Positions 15,855 through 25,737 are shown, counted from the stretch's first letter. The stretch is DNA of 64,000 nt from Gallaecimonas pentaromativorans (GCF_003751625.1 NZ_RJUL01000006.1:62001-126000); one strand, 5' to 3'. Numbers and translations are program-made. Notes: a model not told the origin generated them from the letters alone.

Positions 15855-15878
15855 AAAACCCGGCGGCGCCGGGTTTTT
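15854..15878. terminator. bidirectional terminator between sutR and the GH43 gene
   Basis: AAAAAACCCGGC-GGC-GCCGGGTTTTT hairpin with A and T tracts on opposite sides; serves both convergent genes. Confidence 0.85.
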
Positions 15879-15881
15879 CCT

Positions 15882-17261
15882 TTAGTAGCGGGGCCAGCCG
15901 CTGGCATCCCAATTGAGCTTACTTATCAGCAGCTTGGCATTGCCGTTATCGTCGGCGTCGTAGGCGTGGCGCACAATGACGTTATTGCCGACCATATCCT
16001 CGCCGCCCGGGCCCACCCAGCGGGCATTACCGCCGTCGAGCAGGCTGCCACCACCGTTCATCATGTCCACCCCGTTTTTATCAAGATAGGGGCCGGTAAT
16101 GCTGGTGCTGCGGCCATAACGGATCTGATAGGTGCTGTCGGTCCCGGCGCAACACACCCCGGTTGACACAAAGAGGTAGTAATAGCCGTTTCGATAGGTG
16201 ATGGACGGCGCCTCGATACCCCCGGAACGGGCCGCCAGGCTGTAAAGGCTGCCGGTGGGTTTCATGGTGCTGCTGTTAAGGCGAGTCAGCTTGATACCGC
16301 TGCTCCAAGACCCCAGCACCAGCCAGGGCTTGTTGTCGCGGTCGATAACCAAGTCGGGGTCGATGGCGTTGTAATTACTGGCGGTGGTGGTGTTGATCAC
16401 CAGGCCTTCGTCTTGCCAGTTGTCGCTGGCCAGACTTTCTGCCGACAGCAGCCCGATGGCCGACACCTTGGAGCCAAAAGTGGAGACCGCGTAATAAAGC
16501 CAGACCTTACCGTTATAGGCTTTTACATCCGGGGCCCAGACATCGATACCTTGTTGGTCCGGCACGTAGTTTTGCCACCAGCCTAGGCCGTTTGGCAGCA
16601 CCGAGGGCAACGGCTGCCAGGTCAAGCCGCCATCATAAGAGACCTTCCGGTAAATGCCGGGGCCGGTTTGAAACTCGTACCAGGTGCCGTTCTCAGCCAT
16701 GGCGGTAGGGTCATGGGTGCCAAGGTCTCCTGAAAGCGGCCAGTGGTAACTGGCGCCGGTATCGAGGGACTCAAAAGCCCAGCGCTGGATATCCAGGCCG
16801 TTGTCGGTCCATTGGGAGACATTGGCGCCGTCGGAGCTATCCCAGTTGTATACCTCCATGGCCTTGCCGGTCGCCGCGTTAATCACCTTGAAAGTGCCAT
16901 CGCCTTGATCGCTCAGCTGCCAGTTCTGAATGGCAAGGCCGTTGGCGCTCCACTGGCTGATATTGGCGCCATCGCTGGTGTCCCAGTCGTAGACTTCGGC
17001 GGCGCCGCCCCCGGCCAGATTGGTGATGCGGTAGTTGCCATTGCCAAGGTAGCTGACCTGCCAGTGCTGATTGGAGGCATTGGTCTGGCGGTACTGGATG
17101 ATGTTGGTGCCGTCGGCGGCGCTGCCGTTGACCAGATCCAGCACCTTACCGGTGAACTTATTGCGAATAACATAGGTGCCGTTATCCACCTGCTGGACGG
17201 CGACAGCGCTGGTTGCCAGGGGCAACAGCAGCAGCCCCAGCATCTGTTTTTTGCTGAACAT
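15882..17261 (-). CDS. secreted GH43-family arabinanase with N-terminal ricin-type lectin module
   Basis: 459 residues. A signal peptide (about 1-22, ending AVA) is followed by a ricin-B/CBM13-like module (about 25-170) whose three repeats end in NQHWQV, IQNWQL and IQRWAF (the QxW pattern). From about residue 170 comes a GH43 five-bladed propeller with the expected acids: Asp in THDPT, Asp in NAIDPDLVIDRD and Glu in GGIEAPSI. This points to an endo-1,5-alpha-L-arabinanase or close relative cutting pectin side chains outside the cell. AAGGAAAAGG precedes the ATG. Terminators isolate it on both sides and no other polysaccharide gene is nearby. Confidence 0.88.
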   Translation of the reverse strand: MFSKKQMLGLLLLPLATSAVAVQQVDNGTYVIRNKFTGKVLDLVNGSAADGTNIIQYRQTNASNQHWQVSYLGNGNYRITNLAGGGAAEVYDWDTSDGANISQWSANGLAIQNWQLSDQGDGTFKVINAATGKAMEVYNWDSSDGANVSQWTDNGLDIQRWAFESLDTGASYHWPLSGDLGTHDPTAMAENGTWYEFQTGPGIYRKVSYDGGLTWQPLPSVLPNGLGWWQNYVPDQQGIDVWAPDVKAYNGKVWLYYAVSTFGSKVSAIGLLSAESLASDNWQDEGLVINTTTASNYNAIDPDLVIDRDNKPWLVLGSWSSGIKLTRLNSSTMKPTGSLYSLAARSGGIEAPSITYRNGYYYLFVSTGVCCAGTDSTYQIRYGRSTSITGPYLDKNGVDMMNGGGSLLDGGNARWVGPGGEDMVGNNVIVRHAYDADDNGNAKLLISKLNWDASGWPRY

Positions 17262-17427
17262 AACCTTTTCCTTATTGTGGTGTTGTCACTGCTTGATGCA
17301 GTTCGGTATGCGGGCCTGGTGGCGATCCCCCCAAGGATCGGCGCCGCAAATTAAAATTATCGTAATACAAAAACAACAATCACAACATGGAGAAAGGGAC
17401 AGGCAGGGCAACCAGTGCGCTGGCATG

Positions 17428-17453
17428 AAAAAGCCGCCCTGAGGCGGCTTTTT
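17428..17453 (-). terminator. terminator of the comEC-msbA-lpxK-kdsB operon
   Basis: AAAAAGCCGCC-CTGA-GGCGGCTTTTT immediately after the kdsB stop; symmetric enough to work on both strands. Confidence 0.85.
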
Positions 17454-17454
17454 A

Positions 17455-18210
17455 TCAGCAGAACAAGCGGTTAACCCGCTCTAAATCGTCCGGGGTGTCG
17501 ATACCCGCCGGCGGCAGCTCACAGGCGTCGGCAACGATAATACGCTCGCCGTGCCACAGTACCCGCAGCTGTTCGAGGGCTTCGAGTTTCTCGATGGGGC
17601 TTGGCTCAAGGCTGGCGTAGCGGGCCAAAAAACCGGCCCGGTAGGCATAAATGCCTAAATGGCGGCGAAGGGCGCTACCTTCAAGCTCGGGCTTTTGCCC
17701 GGCCAGCACCTTGTCGCGCTGGGCAGGAATGCTGGCGCGGCTGAAATACAGCGCAAAGCCGGCTTTGTCGGTCACCACTTTTACTGCGTTGGGATTCACT
17801 GCTTCATCTTGGTCGAGGATGGGCGTTGCCAGGGTCGCCACGGCGGCATCGGGATGGTCGGCCAGCAGTTTGGCCACCTGGCTTATCACCGCCGTGGGAA
17901 TAAGGGGCTCGTCACCCTGGACATTGACAATGATGGTGTCGCTATCGAGCCCCAGGCGCCTTGCCACCTCGGCCAGGCGGTCGGTGCCAGACTCGTGATC
18001 GTTGGCGGTCATCATCACCTGGCCGCCACTGGCGGCAACGGCTGCTTCGATACGTTCGTCGTCGGTTGCCACCCAAACCGCCTCGGCGCCGGCGGCATTG
18101 GCCTTGTCCAGCACGTGTAGCACCATGGGTTTACCAGCGATGTTCAATAGCGGCTTGCCCGGCAAGCGGGTAGAGGCGTAACGGGCCGGAATAACGACCA
18201 CAAAACTCAA
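17455..18210 (-). CDS. kdsB: KdsB, 3-deoxy-manno-octulosonate cytidylyltransferase
   Basis: 251 residues, normal length. It activates Kdo as CMP-Kdo for lipopolysaccharide inner-core synthesis in the cytoplasm. Visible family features are [14 protein letters not shown] at the N-terminus, [24 protein letters not shown] and NVQGDEPLI. The start codon is TTG (18208-18210) with GAGG upstream and a TTGA overlap with the Trm112 stop. It closes a co-directional envelope operon with lpxK and msbA. Confidence 0.97.
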   Translation of the reverse strand: MSFVVVIPARYASTRLPGKPLLNIAGKPMVLHVLDKANAAGAEAVWVATDDERIEAAVAASGGQVMMTANDHESGTDRLAEVARRLGLDSDTIIVNVQGDEPLIPTAVISQVAKLLADHPDAAVATLATPILDQDEAVNPNAVKVVTDKAGFALYFSRASIPAQRDKVLAGQKPELEGSALRRHLGIYAYRAGFLARYASLEPSPIEKLEALEQLRVLWHGERIIVADACELPPAGIDTPDDLERVNRLFC

Positions 18211-18395
18211 GGCAGCACCTCGTCCAGGCTCAGTTTGCGCGCTTCATCGGGGAGCATCACCGGAATGTCGTTACGGATGGGATAGGCCAGCTTGTCAAAG
18301 CTGCAGCACAGCTCGCTTTTTTCTTCGTCCAGTTTCAGTTTGCCCTTGCAGATAGGGCAGGCAATCACATCCAGCAAACGCTTATCAAAGGCCAT
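18207..18395 (-). CDS. Trm112-family (YcaR-like) small zinc-binding protein
   Basis: 62 residues with CPIC and a later Cys pair (ELCC) that can form a small zinc-binding site, and the family ending [13 protein letters not shown]. Between lpxK and kdsB this matches E. coli ycaR in both sequence and position. Trm112 of eukaryotes activates methyltransferases; the role of the bacterial protein is not settled. It overlaps lpxK by 11 bases and kdsB by 4. Confidence 0.92.
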   Translation of the reverse strand: MAFDKRLLDVIACPICKGKLKLDEEKSELCCSFDKLAYPIRNDIPVMLPDEARKLSLDEVLP

Positions 18396-19353
18396 GACGG
18401 CTCCTTAAAGTTTCCAGTACCGCTTGACACAGTTGCGGGCCAAAGGCGGCATCAACCGGCACATAATACCAATGCTCGGGGGCAAAGGCCTGGCATTTGA
18501 CCGCGTCTTTTTCGGTCATCACCAGGGGCCCCTGAACGTCCTTGAAATCGGCTTGAGTAAAGTGGTGGTGGTCGTTAAAAGCCAGCGCTTCGGTTAGCTG
18601 ATAACCGCGCTGGCGAAGGCTTTGGAAAAAGCGCTCGGGGTTGCCGATACCGGCAGCGGCGCTGAGGGTCTCTGGCAATGCCTGCCACTGTACCGGGCTG
18701 TCATCACAAACCCGGCGCGGCAGGCCCTGGTTAAGAGTCATGGCGAACTGGCCGGCGCCAGCATCGTTGCCGTTCACCACCACAAAATCGACGCTATCAA
18801 GGCGCCAGGCCCCTTCGCGAAGTGGCCCCGAGGGCAGCAGGTAGCCGTTGCCCAGGCGCCGCTGGCCGTCCATCACCACGATTTCGATATCCCGGGCCAG
18901 AGCGTAATGCTGCAGGCCGTCGTCGCAAATAAGCACGTCAATGCTGTGATGGGCCAGCAGCAGTTCGATGGCGGCGCGCCTATCGCCCCCCACCGCCATG
19001 GGAAGATTGCTGCGTTTGACCAGCAACCGCGCTTCATCTCCTACCACATTGGCCTCACTTTGGGCCGAGACCAACGCCGGGAAAGGCCCTTTGGCGCCAT
19101 AGCCCCTGGCGATAAGGCCGGGGCGAAGCCCTGCAGCCTTTAGGGCTTCGGCCAGCGCCAGCACCACCGGGGTTTTACCGTTGCCCCCCACCGACAAATT
19201 GCCCACCACCACCACCGGCACCGGGGGTCGGTAGTGCTTTTTAAGGCCAAGGGCGAAGAGTTGGCGGCGCAGGGCGCTTATCAGCCAGAAAAGCCCGGTC
19301 AGCGGCAATAATAGCCAGGCGCGCCAACCGGGGTTTTGGTACCAAAAATCCAT
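18385..19353 (-). CDS. lpxK: LpxK, tetraacyldisaccharide 4'-kinase
   Basis: 322 residues. It phosphorylates the 4' position of the lipid A disaccharide at the inner membrane. One N-terminal membrane anchor (about 12-30) is followed by VVVGNLSVGGNGKTPVV, the P-loop, and later DDGLQHYAL and MTEKDAVKC. The start overlaps the msbA stop by one base (TGATG), so the flippase and kinase are coupled. Confidence 0.96.
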   Translation of the reverse strand: MDFWYQNPGWRAWLLLPLTGLFWLISALRRQLFALGLKKHYRPPVPVVVVGNLSVGGNGKTPVVLALAEALKAAGLRPGLIARGYGAKGPFPALVSAQSEANVVGDEARLLVKRSNLPMAVGGDRRAAIELLLAHHSIDVLICDDGLQHYALARDIEIVVMDGQRRLGNGYLLPSGPLREGAWRLDSVDFVVVNGNDAGAGQFAMTLNQGLPRRVCDDSPVQWQALPETLSAAAGIGNPERFFQSLRQRGYQLTEALAFNDHHHFTQADFKDVQGPLVMTEKDAVKCQAFAPEHWYYVPVDAAFGPQLCQAVLETLRSRHGL

Positions 19354-21134
19354 CAGTTACCGAACTGCATCTTGTAAAGGCCGGCGTAGTTGCCGTCTCG
19401 TTCCAACAGCTCGCTGTGGGTGCCCTGCTCGAGGATCTCACCGTGGTCGAGCACCAGAATTTGGTCGGCGTTTTCGATGGTGGACAGACGATGGGCAATC
19501 ACCAGCGAGGTGCGGTTTTTTTGCAGCGCTTCCAGGCCCGCCTGGATATGGCGCTCTGACTCGGTATCAAGAGCCGAGGTGGCTTCGTCCAAAATCAGCA
19601 GCGGCGCGTCGCGCAGCAAAGCGCGGGCAATGGCAATACGCTGGCGCTGGCCGCCCGAGAGCATCACACCGTTCTCGCCAATCACGGTATCCAGGCCTTC
19701 AGGCAGGCGCTCGATAAACTCCATGGCGTGGGCAGTGGTGGCAGCTTGGATGATGGCCTCGCGGCTCACGTCTCCTTCCAGGCCATAGGCGATGTTGGCG
19801 GCGATGGTGTCGTTAAAGAGGTACACCTGCTGGCTCACCACCGCGAACTGGCGGCGAAGGTCGTGCAGCCGGTATTGGCGAAGATCGTTACCGTCAAGGC
19901 AAATACAGCCGCTGTCGATGTCGTAAAAACGGGTCAGCAAGGAGCTGATGGTGGTTTTGCCGGAACCCGAACGCCCCACCAGGGCAATGGTTTTGCCAGC
20001 CGGTACCTCGAAACTGACGTTCTTAAGGGCCGGCTCTTCCTTGGTGGGGTAGCTGAAGGTGACGTCTTTAAAAGCGATGTTGCCCTTGGCACGCGCGGCA
20101 AGAGTTAAGGTGCCGTCGTCCACTTCCACGGCTTTGTCCAGCACCTGGAAGATGGAGTCAGCGGCGGCAATGCCCCGCTGCATCTCGGAGTTAACGTTAG
20201 TCAGGCGCTTTATTGGGCGCATCATCATCAGCATGGTGGTCACCAGGCCCACAAAGGCGCCGACGGTCAACTCGCCAGAATGGGCAAGGGTGCCGGCAAT
20301 GTACAACACCAGCGCCAGGCCGATACCGGCCAGCAATTGGATAAAGGCATCGGAGCTGCCTTGGGTGGCCAGCACCTTCATGTTTTGCTGACGATTGTGG
20401 TTGTTGATGTCGCCAAAGCGCTTGGCTTCCATCCCTTCAGAGCCAAACAGCTTCATCACCTTGTTACCGCTGACCATCTGTTCCGATTTGGCGGTCACCC
20501 GGCCCATGGCGGCCTGAATTTGCAAACCGAGCTTTCGAAAGCGGCGAGACACAAACTTCACCGAAAAGGCGATGGGGGGGATCACCAAAAAGAACACCAG
20601 GGTCAGCTGCCAGCTGTAGCTGAACATGGTGTAGACCAGGAACAACACATAGGCGCTTTCGCGCACCAAGATAAGCAGCGCTTTGGTCACCGAGTTGGCC
20701 ACCAGCTCCACATCAAAGGTGATCTTCGAAATAAGGGTGCCAGGGGTGGTCTGATCAAATTCTTTGATGGGAAAACGGATAATTTTTTCAAAGAGTTCCT
20801 GGCGCAAGGATTTAACCACATGGCGCCCCACCCAGGCCAAACCATAGTCGGCCATAAAGGAGGTGATGCCACGGGCAATGAACAGCACAATCACCACAAT
20901 GGGCGCCAGCATGAACATATCGCCCGCCGGGCTCATGGCCCCGCCGTCTGCCGGCGCCTGGCCGGTACCAAAAGAGGTATCCAAAAAGGGCCCCATCAGG
21001 CGTGCAAAGAGGGCTTCAAAACCGGCGTTGGCCACCATACCCACAATGGCCAGAGCCAGGCCCAGGCGAAAAGGCACGGCGTATTTCAGCAGCCGCTTGT
21101 AGGTATCCACTCGGGAAGAATTTGTATCTAACAT
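19353..21134 (-). CDS. msbA: MsbA, lipid A export ATP-binding/permease protein
   Basis: About 593 residues from the ATG at 21134; an in-frame ATG at 21152 inside the end of comEC would add six residues, and neither has a clear ribosome binding site. An N-terminal six-helix ABC exporter domain (to about 330) is followed by the nucleotide-binding domain with Walker A GRSGSGKTT, signature LSGGQRQR and Walker B LLILDEATSAL. It flips lipid A-core across the inner membrane. Downstream overlap with lpxK and upstream contact with comEC is the usual gammaproteobacterial order. Confidence 0.96.
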   Translation of the reverse strand: MLDTNSSRVDTYKRLLKYAVPFRLGLALAIVGMVANAGFEALFARLMGPFLDTSFGTGQAPADGGAMSPAGDMFMLAPIVVIVLFIARGITSFMADYGLAWVGRHVVKSLRQELFEKIIRFPIKEFDQTTPGTLISKITFDVELVANSVTKALLILVRESAYVLFLVYTMFSYSWQLTLVFFLVIPPIAFSVKFVSRRFRKLGLQIQAAMGRVTAKSEQMVSGNKVMKLFGSEGMEAKRFGDINNHNRQQNMKVLATQGSSDAFIQLLAGIGLALVLYIAGTLAHSGELTVGAFVGLVTTMLMMMRPIKRLTNVNSEMQRGIAAADSIFQVLDKAVEVDDGTLTLAARAKGNIAFKDVTFSYPTKEEPALKNVSFEVPAGKTIALVGRSGSGKTTISSLLTRFYDIDSGCICLDGNDLRQYRLHDLRRQFAVVSQQVYLFNDTIAANIAYGLEGDVSREAIIQAATTAHAMEFIERLPEGLDTVIGENGVMLSGGQRQRIAIARALLRDAPLLILDEATSALDTESERHIQAGLEALQKNRTSLVIAHRLSTIENADQILVLDHGEILEQGTHSELLERDGNYAGLYKMQFGN

Positions 21135-21136
21135 GC

Positions 21137-23224
21137 TCAAGGTTCTTTGCATTTGAGGCCGCTAGTGTAGCCGCAGCGCTTGGCTTCGCCAACATCAGTA
21201 GCCTCCCACCACAATGCTTTAAGGCCCTGGCACCCGCTCTTTGCACAAAAAAGCGCCCCTTGGCGGCCGGTATCCCAGATAGCACTGCCGTTAGCGCGGT
21301 AGCGGGCCAACACTTGTGGTGCCGGAAAACCAAAGGGGTTTTGCCAGCCGCGGCTAAAAACGGCCAGGCGCGGGTTCACCTCTTGGATAAACCCCTCGGA
21401 AGACGAACTTTTTGAGCCGTGATGAGGCACCGCCAGCCAGTCGGCTTCGGGCCAGTGCCGTAGCGCTTCGCTGCCTTGGCTGATATCGCCGGTAAGCAGC
21501 AAGGTGTGCCCGGCGATTTGGGTAAAGAGCACGCAGGAGCGGTCGTTGTCTTCACCGCCTGGCGCCTCTGGCCACAAGGATTCCAGCACGCCGCCTTGCC
21601 AAAACCAGCGCTGCCCGGCGATGCAGGGCGCCTCGCCTTGGTCGGGCTGCCCAGCCAAAACAGGCGCAGAGAAGGCCGCGCGCCCGCCCACATGATCTTT
21701 ATCGCTATGAGACAGCACCAATAGCGCCAGCGGGTGGCTGGCAGCCAGGCGCCTGGCGCCATCGGTGGCCCAGAGGCCAGGGCCGGTGTCCACCAGCACC
21801 ATGGCCTTTGGGGCGATAAGGGCGGTGCTGGTGCCCTGCCCTACATCCAAAAACCACACCCCGCTGCTTTGTGGCCTAAGCCCCCAGGCCATCAACCAAC
21901 AGAGCCCCAGCGCCAGGCGGCTACGGCCATTAAGGGGTAAGGCGGCGATAAGGGGCAGCAATAACAATCCCAGCCAGGCCGCCGGCATCTCGCCTGGCAA
22001 CCAAGTAAGGCCAATCATCAGTACCGCCAGCAACTGGTCAGCCAGCCACCAAAGCCCAGGCACCACCAACCCCGCCAGCAGCAGCGGCATCACCAGCAGG
22101 CTAATAAGGGGCACCGCAAAGAGGTTGGCAATCAGGGCAAAGGCTGGCACTTGGCCAAAGAGCCAGCTTTGCAGCGGCCACATCAGTACCCCAAGCCCCA
22201 GTTGCAATGTGATAAGCGAGCGCCAGCCGCGCCCGGGAAAGCGCCACAGCACCAGTAAAATAAGGGCGACGGCAAAAAACGACAGCCACAGCCGCGAGTC
22301 CAGCAGCACCATGGGGTCTAAGGTGGCAAACAGGCTCAACAGCCCCAGCCATAGCCTTGCCCCTTGCAATGGCCGGCGCCAGCCAAGCCACAGCACCCAG
22401 GTACAAAGGGCTACCAGCGCGCGAAGGGCCGGTGGCGCGAGCCCCGACTGCCAGGCATAAAGGCCGGCCATCAGTAGTCCCAACAGCCAGCCCCAGCGCC
22501 GGCCGTTACCGGGCAGTAAATGCCCTAAAAAGAGCCCCAACATCGCCACCAACGACACATGAAGCCCGGAGATGGCCAGCAGGTGCGCGGTGCCGGTTTG
22601 GGCCAGCAGCGCCCGGGTGTCGGTTGCCATCAGCTGCCTGTCGCCGCTCAAGAGCGCCAGCATCAGCCCTTGCTGACCAAAGCCGGCCAATTGCCGCTCC
22701 AGGTAGCGATGCCAGCGCCACTGCCAGCTTGCCGCCCCCTTTATGGCTACCACGTCTTTGACATACCCCACCGCCACCAGACCCATGGCTTTGTCACGCC
22801 TTGCACTGGCGCGGCTGCCGGGGTTTAAGCGGTGGCGAAGGGGCTTTAGCTTAGCGCTTGCCGCCAGCACCTGGCCGGGCACCGGTTTTTCCTGGTCGAG
22901 ATACCAGCCAAGGCGGGCTAAAAAGGGGGAAACCGCTTGGTCATCAAGGCGATAAATTTGCACGTAAAGTGCAGCTTGTTCTGCCAGAACAGTGCCTTCT
23001 ATGCTATGGTCCTGTGCGGACAGCGCCGGTGGCTGCTGGTGGTAACCCACCAGGCTGGTGTAACAAATACCCACCAGGAAAACCGCCAGGTGGCGCCACT
23101 TGAGCACCAGTAAAGCCAGCGCCAGGCCCGCGAAAGCGGCCAAGGTTGCCAGGCTCGGCAGCTGCTCCCATAACAACGGGGTTATCATCCCTGACAGCCA
23201 GCTCAGTAAAGGCAAGACTTTCAT
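21137..23224 (-). CDS. comEC: ComEC/Rec2-family DNA uptake channel
   Basis: 695 residues. An N-terminal DUF4131-like part, a central ComEC membrane domain (LLAISGLHVSLVAMLG, many helices to about 480) and a C-terminal metallo-beta-lactamase-like domain with SHSDKDHVGG, LLTGDIS and VPHHGSKSSSS. ComEC carries single-stranded DNA into the cytoplasm during natural transformation. All three domains are intact, so the strain may be competent if pilus and ComEA genes exist elsewhere. Only 34 bases separate its start from the divergent DUF2062 gene. Confidence 0.94.
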   Translation of the reverse strand: MKVLPLLSWLSGMITPLLWEQLPSLATLAAFAGLALALLVLKWRHLAVFLVGICYTSLVGYHQQPPALSAQDHSIEGTVLAEQAALYVQIYRLDDQAVSPFLARLGWYLDQEKPVPGQVLAASAKLKPLRHRLNPGSRASARRDKAMGLVAVGYVKDVVAIKGAASWQWRWHRYLERQLAGFGQQGLMLALLSGDRQLMATDTRALLAQTGTAHLLAISGLHVSLVAMLGLFLGHLLPGNGRRWGWLLGLLMAGLYAWQSGLAPPALRALVALCTWVLWLGWRRPLQGARLWLGLLSLFATLDPMVLLDSRLWLSFFAVALILLVLWRFPGRGWRSLITLQLGLGVLMWPLQSWLFGQVPAFALIANLFAVPLISLLVMPLLLAGLVVPGLWWLADQLLAVLMIGLTWLPGEMPAAWLGLLLLPLIAALPLNGRSRLALGLCWLMAWGLRPQSSGVWFLDVGQGTSTALIAPKAMVLVDTGPGLWATDGARRLAASHPLALLVLSHSDKDHVGGRAAFSAPVLAGQPDQGEAPCIAGQRWFWQGGVLESLWPEAPGGEDNDRSCVLFTQIAGHTLLLTGDISQGSEALRHWPEADWLAVPHHGSKSSSSEGFIQEVNPRLAVFSRGWQNPFGFPAPQVLARYRANGSAIWDTGRQGALFCAKSGCQGLKALWWEATDVGEAKRCGYTSGLKCKEP

Positions 23225-23258
23225 CCCTTAAGTGGTTCCCTGGAGTGAATAGAGCTTC

Positions 23259-23774
23259 ATGCCTAAGAAAACGATAAAGCGGTTCATGCCGGATCACGCC
23301 AAGATCCGTAACCACAAACACCTGAAGATCTTCGGTAGTTTGGTCCATGAACCCAACCTGTGGTGCCTCAACCGTCGCAGCGCGGCCGGCGCCTTTGCCG
23401 TTGGCCTGTTCTTTGCCTTCGTTCCCGTTCCTTTCCAGATGCTGCTGGCCGCCGGCGGCGCCATTTTGTTCCGGGTCAACCTGCCGCTGTCGGTTGCTTT
23501 GGTCTGGCTCACCAACCCGGTGACCATGCCCCCCATCTTTTATGGGGTCTATAAAGTGGGTTCCTTGATCCTTGGCCGCCATGGCGACAAATTCCACTTC
23601 GAGCCCACCTGGGATTGGCTGGTGGGCAGTATCGAGACCGTCGGCCCGGCCTTTTTGTTGGGCTGCTTGGTCTGCGCCAGTGTGGCGTCGCTGATTGGCT
23701 ACTTCGGCATTTCCTGGCTGTGGCGCTATTCTGTGGCCAAGAGCTGGCAGAAACGAAAAGAACAGCGCCGATAA
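23259..23774 (+). CDS. DUF2062-family inner-membrane protein
   Basis: 171 residues with two or three hydrophobic segments (about 45-65, 75-100, 125-150). The stretch SAAGAFAVGLFFAFVPVPFQ and LTNPVTMPP are typical of DUF2062 proteins, often found next to comEC. No function is established. GGAGTGA lies 13 bases before the ATG. Confidence 0.88.
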   Translation: MPKKTIKRFMPDHAKIRNHKHLKIFGSLVHEPNLWCLNRRSAAGAFAVGLFFAFVPVPFQMLLAAGGAILFRVNLPLSVALVWLTNPVTMPPIFYGVYKVGSLILGRHGDKFHFEPTWDWLVGSIETVGPAFLLGCLVCASVASLIGYFGISWLWRYSVAKSWQKRKEQRR

Positions 23775-23801
23775 AAAAGCCCCGCAGTGCGGGGCTTTTT
23801 T
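23773..23801. terminator. bidirectional terminator between DUF2062 gene and lolE
   Basis: AAAAAAGCCCCGC-AGT-GCGGGGCTTTTTT; it overlaps both stop codons. Confidence 0.88.
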
Positions 23802-25032
23802 ATGCGCCTGAGAGCACCCTTGCCGGCTGCAACCGGCTGGCGTGAATGGCCGGGTAAAGGGTAGCGACAAGGGCCACCGCCAGGGCCAGCAAGGCCGTTA
23901 CCACCACATCCCCCGGCAAAATTTGGGTAGGGATGGTATCGGTAAAGTAGATATCCCCGGCCAGGATGGTTTTACCGGTCAGCTGCTGCCAAAACGACAA
24001 CAACCCCGGCAGCGCCCAGGCCAGCAGGATGCCAAAGCCGGTACCCAGCACCACCCCAAGGCCGCCCAAGAGGCAGCCGCGCCACAAAAACAGCAGGCTG
24101 ATGGTGCTCTGGCGGCAACCGATGGAGCGCAGCATGGCGATTTGCGGCGCCTCTTCGCGCACCGTCACCATCAGTAGCGAGATGATGTTAAAGCTCGCCA
24201 CCAGCATGATAAGCCCCACCACCAGGTAGATGATCACCCTAACCATTTGAATGTCTTGGTACAAATGGCCCTGGGTGCGGGTCCAGTTGTCCATGTACAG
24301 GGCTTCGTGGGCGCGAAAGCCGATGTCTCTGGCGACCCGGTCGGCCGCAAACACATCGTTCACTTTAAGGCGCAGGCCCTGGGCATGGGTGCTGTCGTTC
24401 CAGCCGTTGGCGGTGGCAAGGGGCATGTAGGCCAGGCTGTAATCCAGTTGCCCACCAATTTTAACCACCCCCACCAGGGTCAGCTGATGGCGCCGGGGCG
24501 TAGAAAGGCCGCCGCTGCCGGGGGGAGCCACCAAAATACTGAGCTTATGCCCGACCTTGACCCCAAGCTTCTTGGCCAGGGCGTCACCGAGGATGAGGGC
24601 GTTGGGTTCGCTTTCAAAGGCCTTGATCATCTCGGGGGTAATGTAGCGGGCAAGGCCGGAGACCTTAATTTCTTTTTCCAAATCAATGCCCCTAAGGGCA
24701 AGGGCGTTTAAGTGCTCACCGCTTACCGCCAAGGCGTTGATGCTGCGAAAAGGCGCGACCGCCGCCACTTGTGGGTCGGCCTGGGCCAGGCTGGTGAGGC
24801 TCTGGGGGCGCTTTAACTGGCCGCCCATGGCGATAAGCTCCACCTGCGGTACCAGGGACAAAAACCGCTCGGTCAGCACTTTTTGAAAACCGTTCATCAC
24901 GCTTAGCACCAACACCAGCACCAGGCAGCCAAGGGCCACGCCACTGACGGCCGCGGTACGTAAAAAGCGTTGCAGGCGGTTGAGGTGGCCCTGGCGAAAC
25001 TGGCGCCAGGCCAACTGGAAACTGAGCATCAT
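23800..25032 (-). CDS. lolE: LolE, lipoprotein-releasing system permease
   Basis: 410 residues. One N-terminal helix (about 25-50), a large periplasmic domain, and three C-terminal helices (about 270-400) form the MacB/FtsX-type fold. With LolC and LolD it extracts outer-membrane lipoproteins from the inner membrane for LolA. It is named LolE from its position after lolD, as in E. coli; LolC and LolE are similar enough that only a search would fix the names. It overlaps lolD by four bases. Confidence 0.9.
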   Translation of the reverse strand: MMLSFQLAWRQFRQGHLNRLQRFLRTAAVSGVALGCLVLVLVLSVMNGFQKVLTERFLSLVPQVELIAMGGQLKRPQSLTSLAQADPQVAAVAPFRSINALAVSGEHLNALALRGIDLEKEIKVSGLARYITPEMIKAFESEPNALILGDALAKKLGVKVGHKLSILVAPPGSGGLSTPRRHQLTLVGVVKIGGQLDYSLAYMPLATANGWNDSTHAQGLRLKVNDVFAADRVARDIGFRAHEALYMDNWTRTQGHLYQDIQMVRVIIYLVVGLIMLVASFNIISLLMVTVREEAPQIAMLRSIGCRQSTISLLFLWRGCLLGGLGVVLGTGFGILLAWALPGLLSFWQQLTGKTILAGDIYFTDTIPTQILPGDVVVTALLALAVALVATLYPAIHASRLQPARVLSGA

Positions 25033-25697
25033 GGGTGTTCCAGCACCCCTTTTTTAAGGGCCAACACCCGGCCCATTTTGGCGGCGAGGCTGCGGTCGTG
25101 GGTGACCACCACAAAGGCGATGCCAAACTCCTGGTTCAGCTCCTGAATAAGCTGGTAAACCTGCTCACCGCTGGTTTCATCGAGGTTACCGGTGGGCTCG
25201 TCGGCCAGCACCAAGCGCGGGGAATTGACCAGCGCCCTGGCGATGGCCACCCGCTGGCGCTCGCCGCCGGAGAGCGCCGAGGGCCGGTGGTTAAGGCGGT
25301 GGCTGAGCCCTACTCTGTCGAGCAGCATTTTGGCTCTTTCGGTGGCCTTGGCCGGGCTGTCACCCTGGATAAGGGCCGGCATGGCGGCGTTTTCCAGGGC
25401 CGAGAATTCCGGCAACAGGTGATGAAACTGGTAGACAAACCCCAGGTGTTGGTTGCGAAAGCGGCAGCGGGTTTCTTCGTTCCAGCCTTGCATGTCTTCG
25501 CCGTCAAACAACAACTGGCCGCTGGAGGGTTGGTCCAGGGTGCCCATCAGGTGCAACAAGGTGCTCTTGCCCGAACCCGATGAGCCAACAATGGCCAGGG
25601 TCTCACCGGCTTCAACGCCGAGGTTGACACCGGTCAGTACCGCCGTGTCCATCCCTTCGTCGTGGTAGATCTTGGTCAGCTGTTTACAGCGAAGCAC
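25029..25697 (-). CDS. lolD: LolD, lipoprotein-releasing system ATPase
   Basis: 222 residues from the GTG at 25697, which has GAGGA six bases upstream; a TTG at 25703 would add two residues but lies directly on that site. Walker A GSSGSGKST, signature LSGGERQR, Walker B LVLADEPTGNLD and an H-loop (VVVTHD) are all present. It powers release of lipoproteins by LolC/LolE. Confidence 0.95.
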   Translation of the reverse strand: MLRCKQLTKIYHDEGMDTAVLTGVNLGVEAGETLAIVGSSGSGKSTLLHLMGTLDQPSSGQLLFDGEDMQGWNEETRCRFRNQHLGFVYQFHHLLPEFSALENAAMPALIQGDSPAKATERAKMLLDRVGLSHRLNHRPSALSGGERQRVAIARALVNSPRLVLADEPTGNLDETSGEQVYQLIQELNQEFGIAFVVVTHDRSLAAKMGRVLALKKGVLEHP

Positions 25698-25737
25698 GTT
25701 CAATCCTCAATCAGCGCCGCACTGGCGGCGACCTTGT

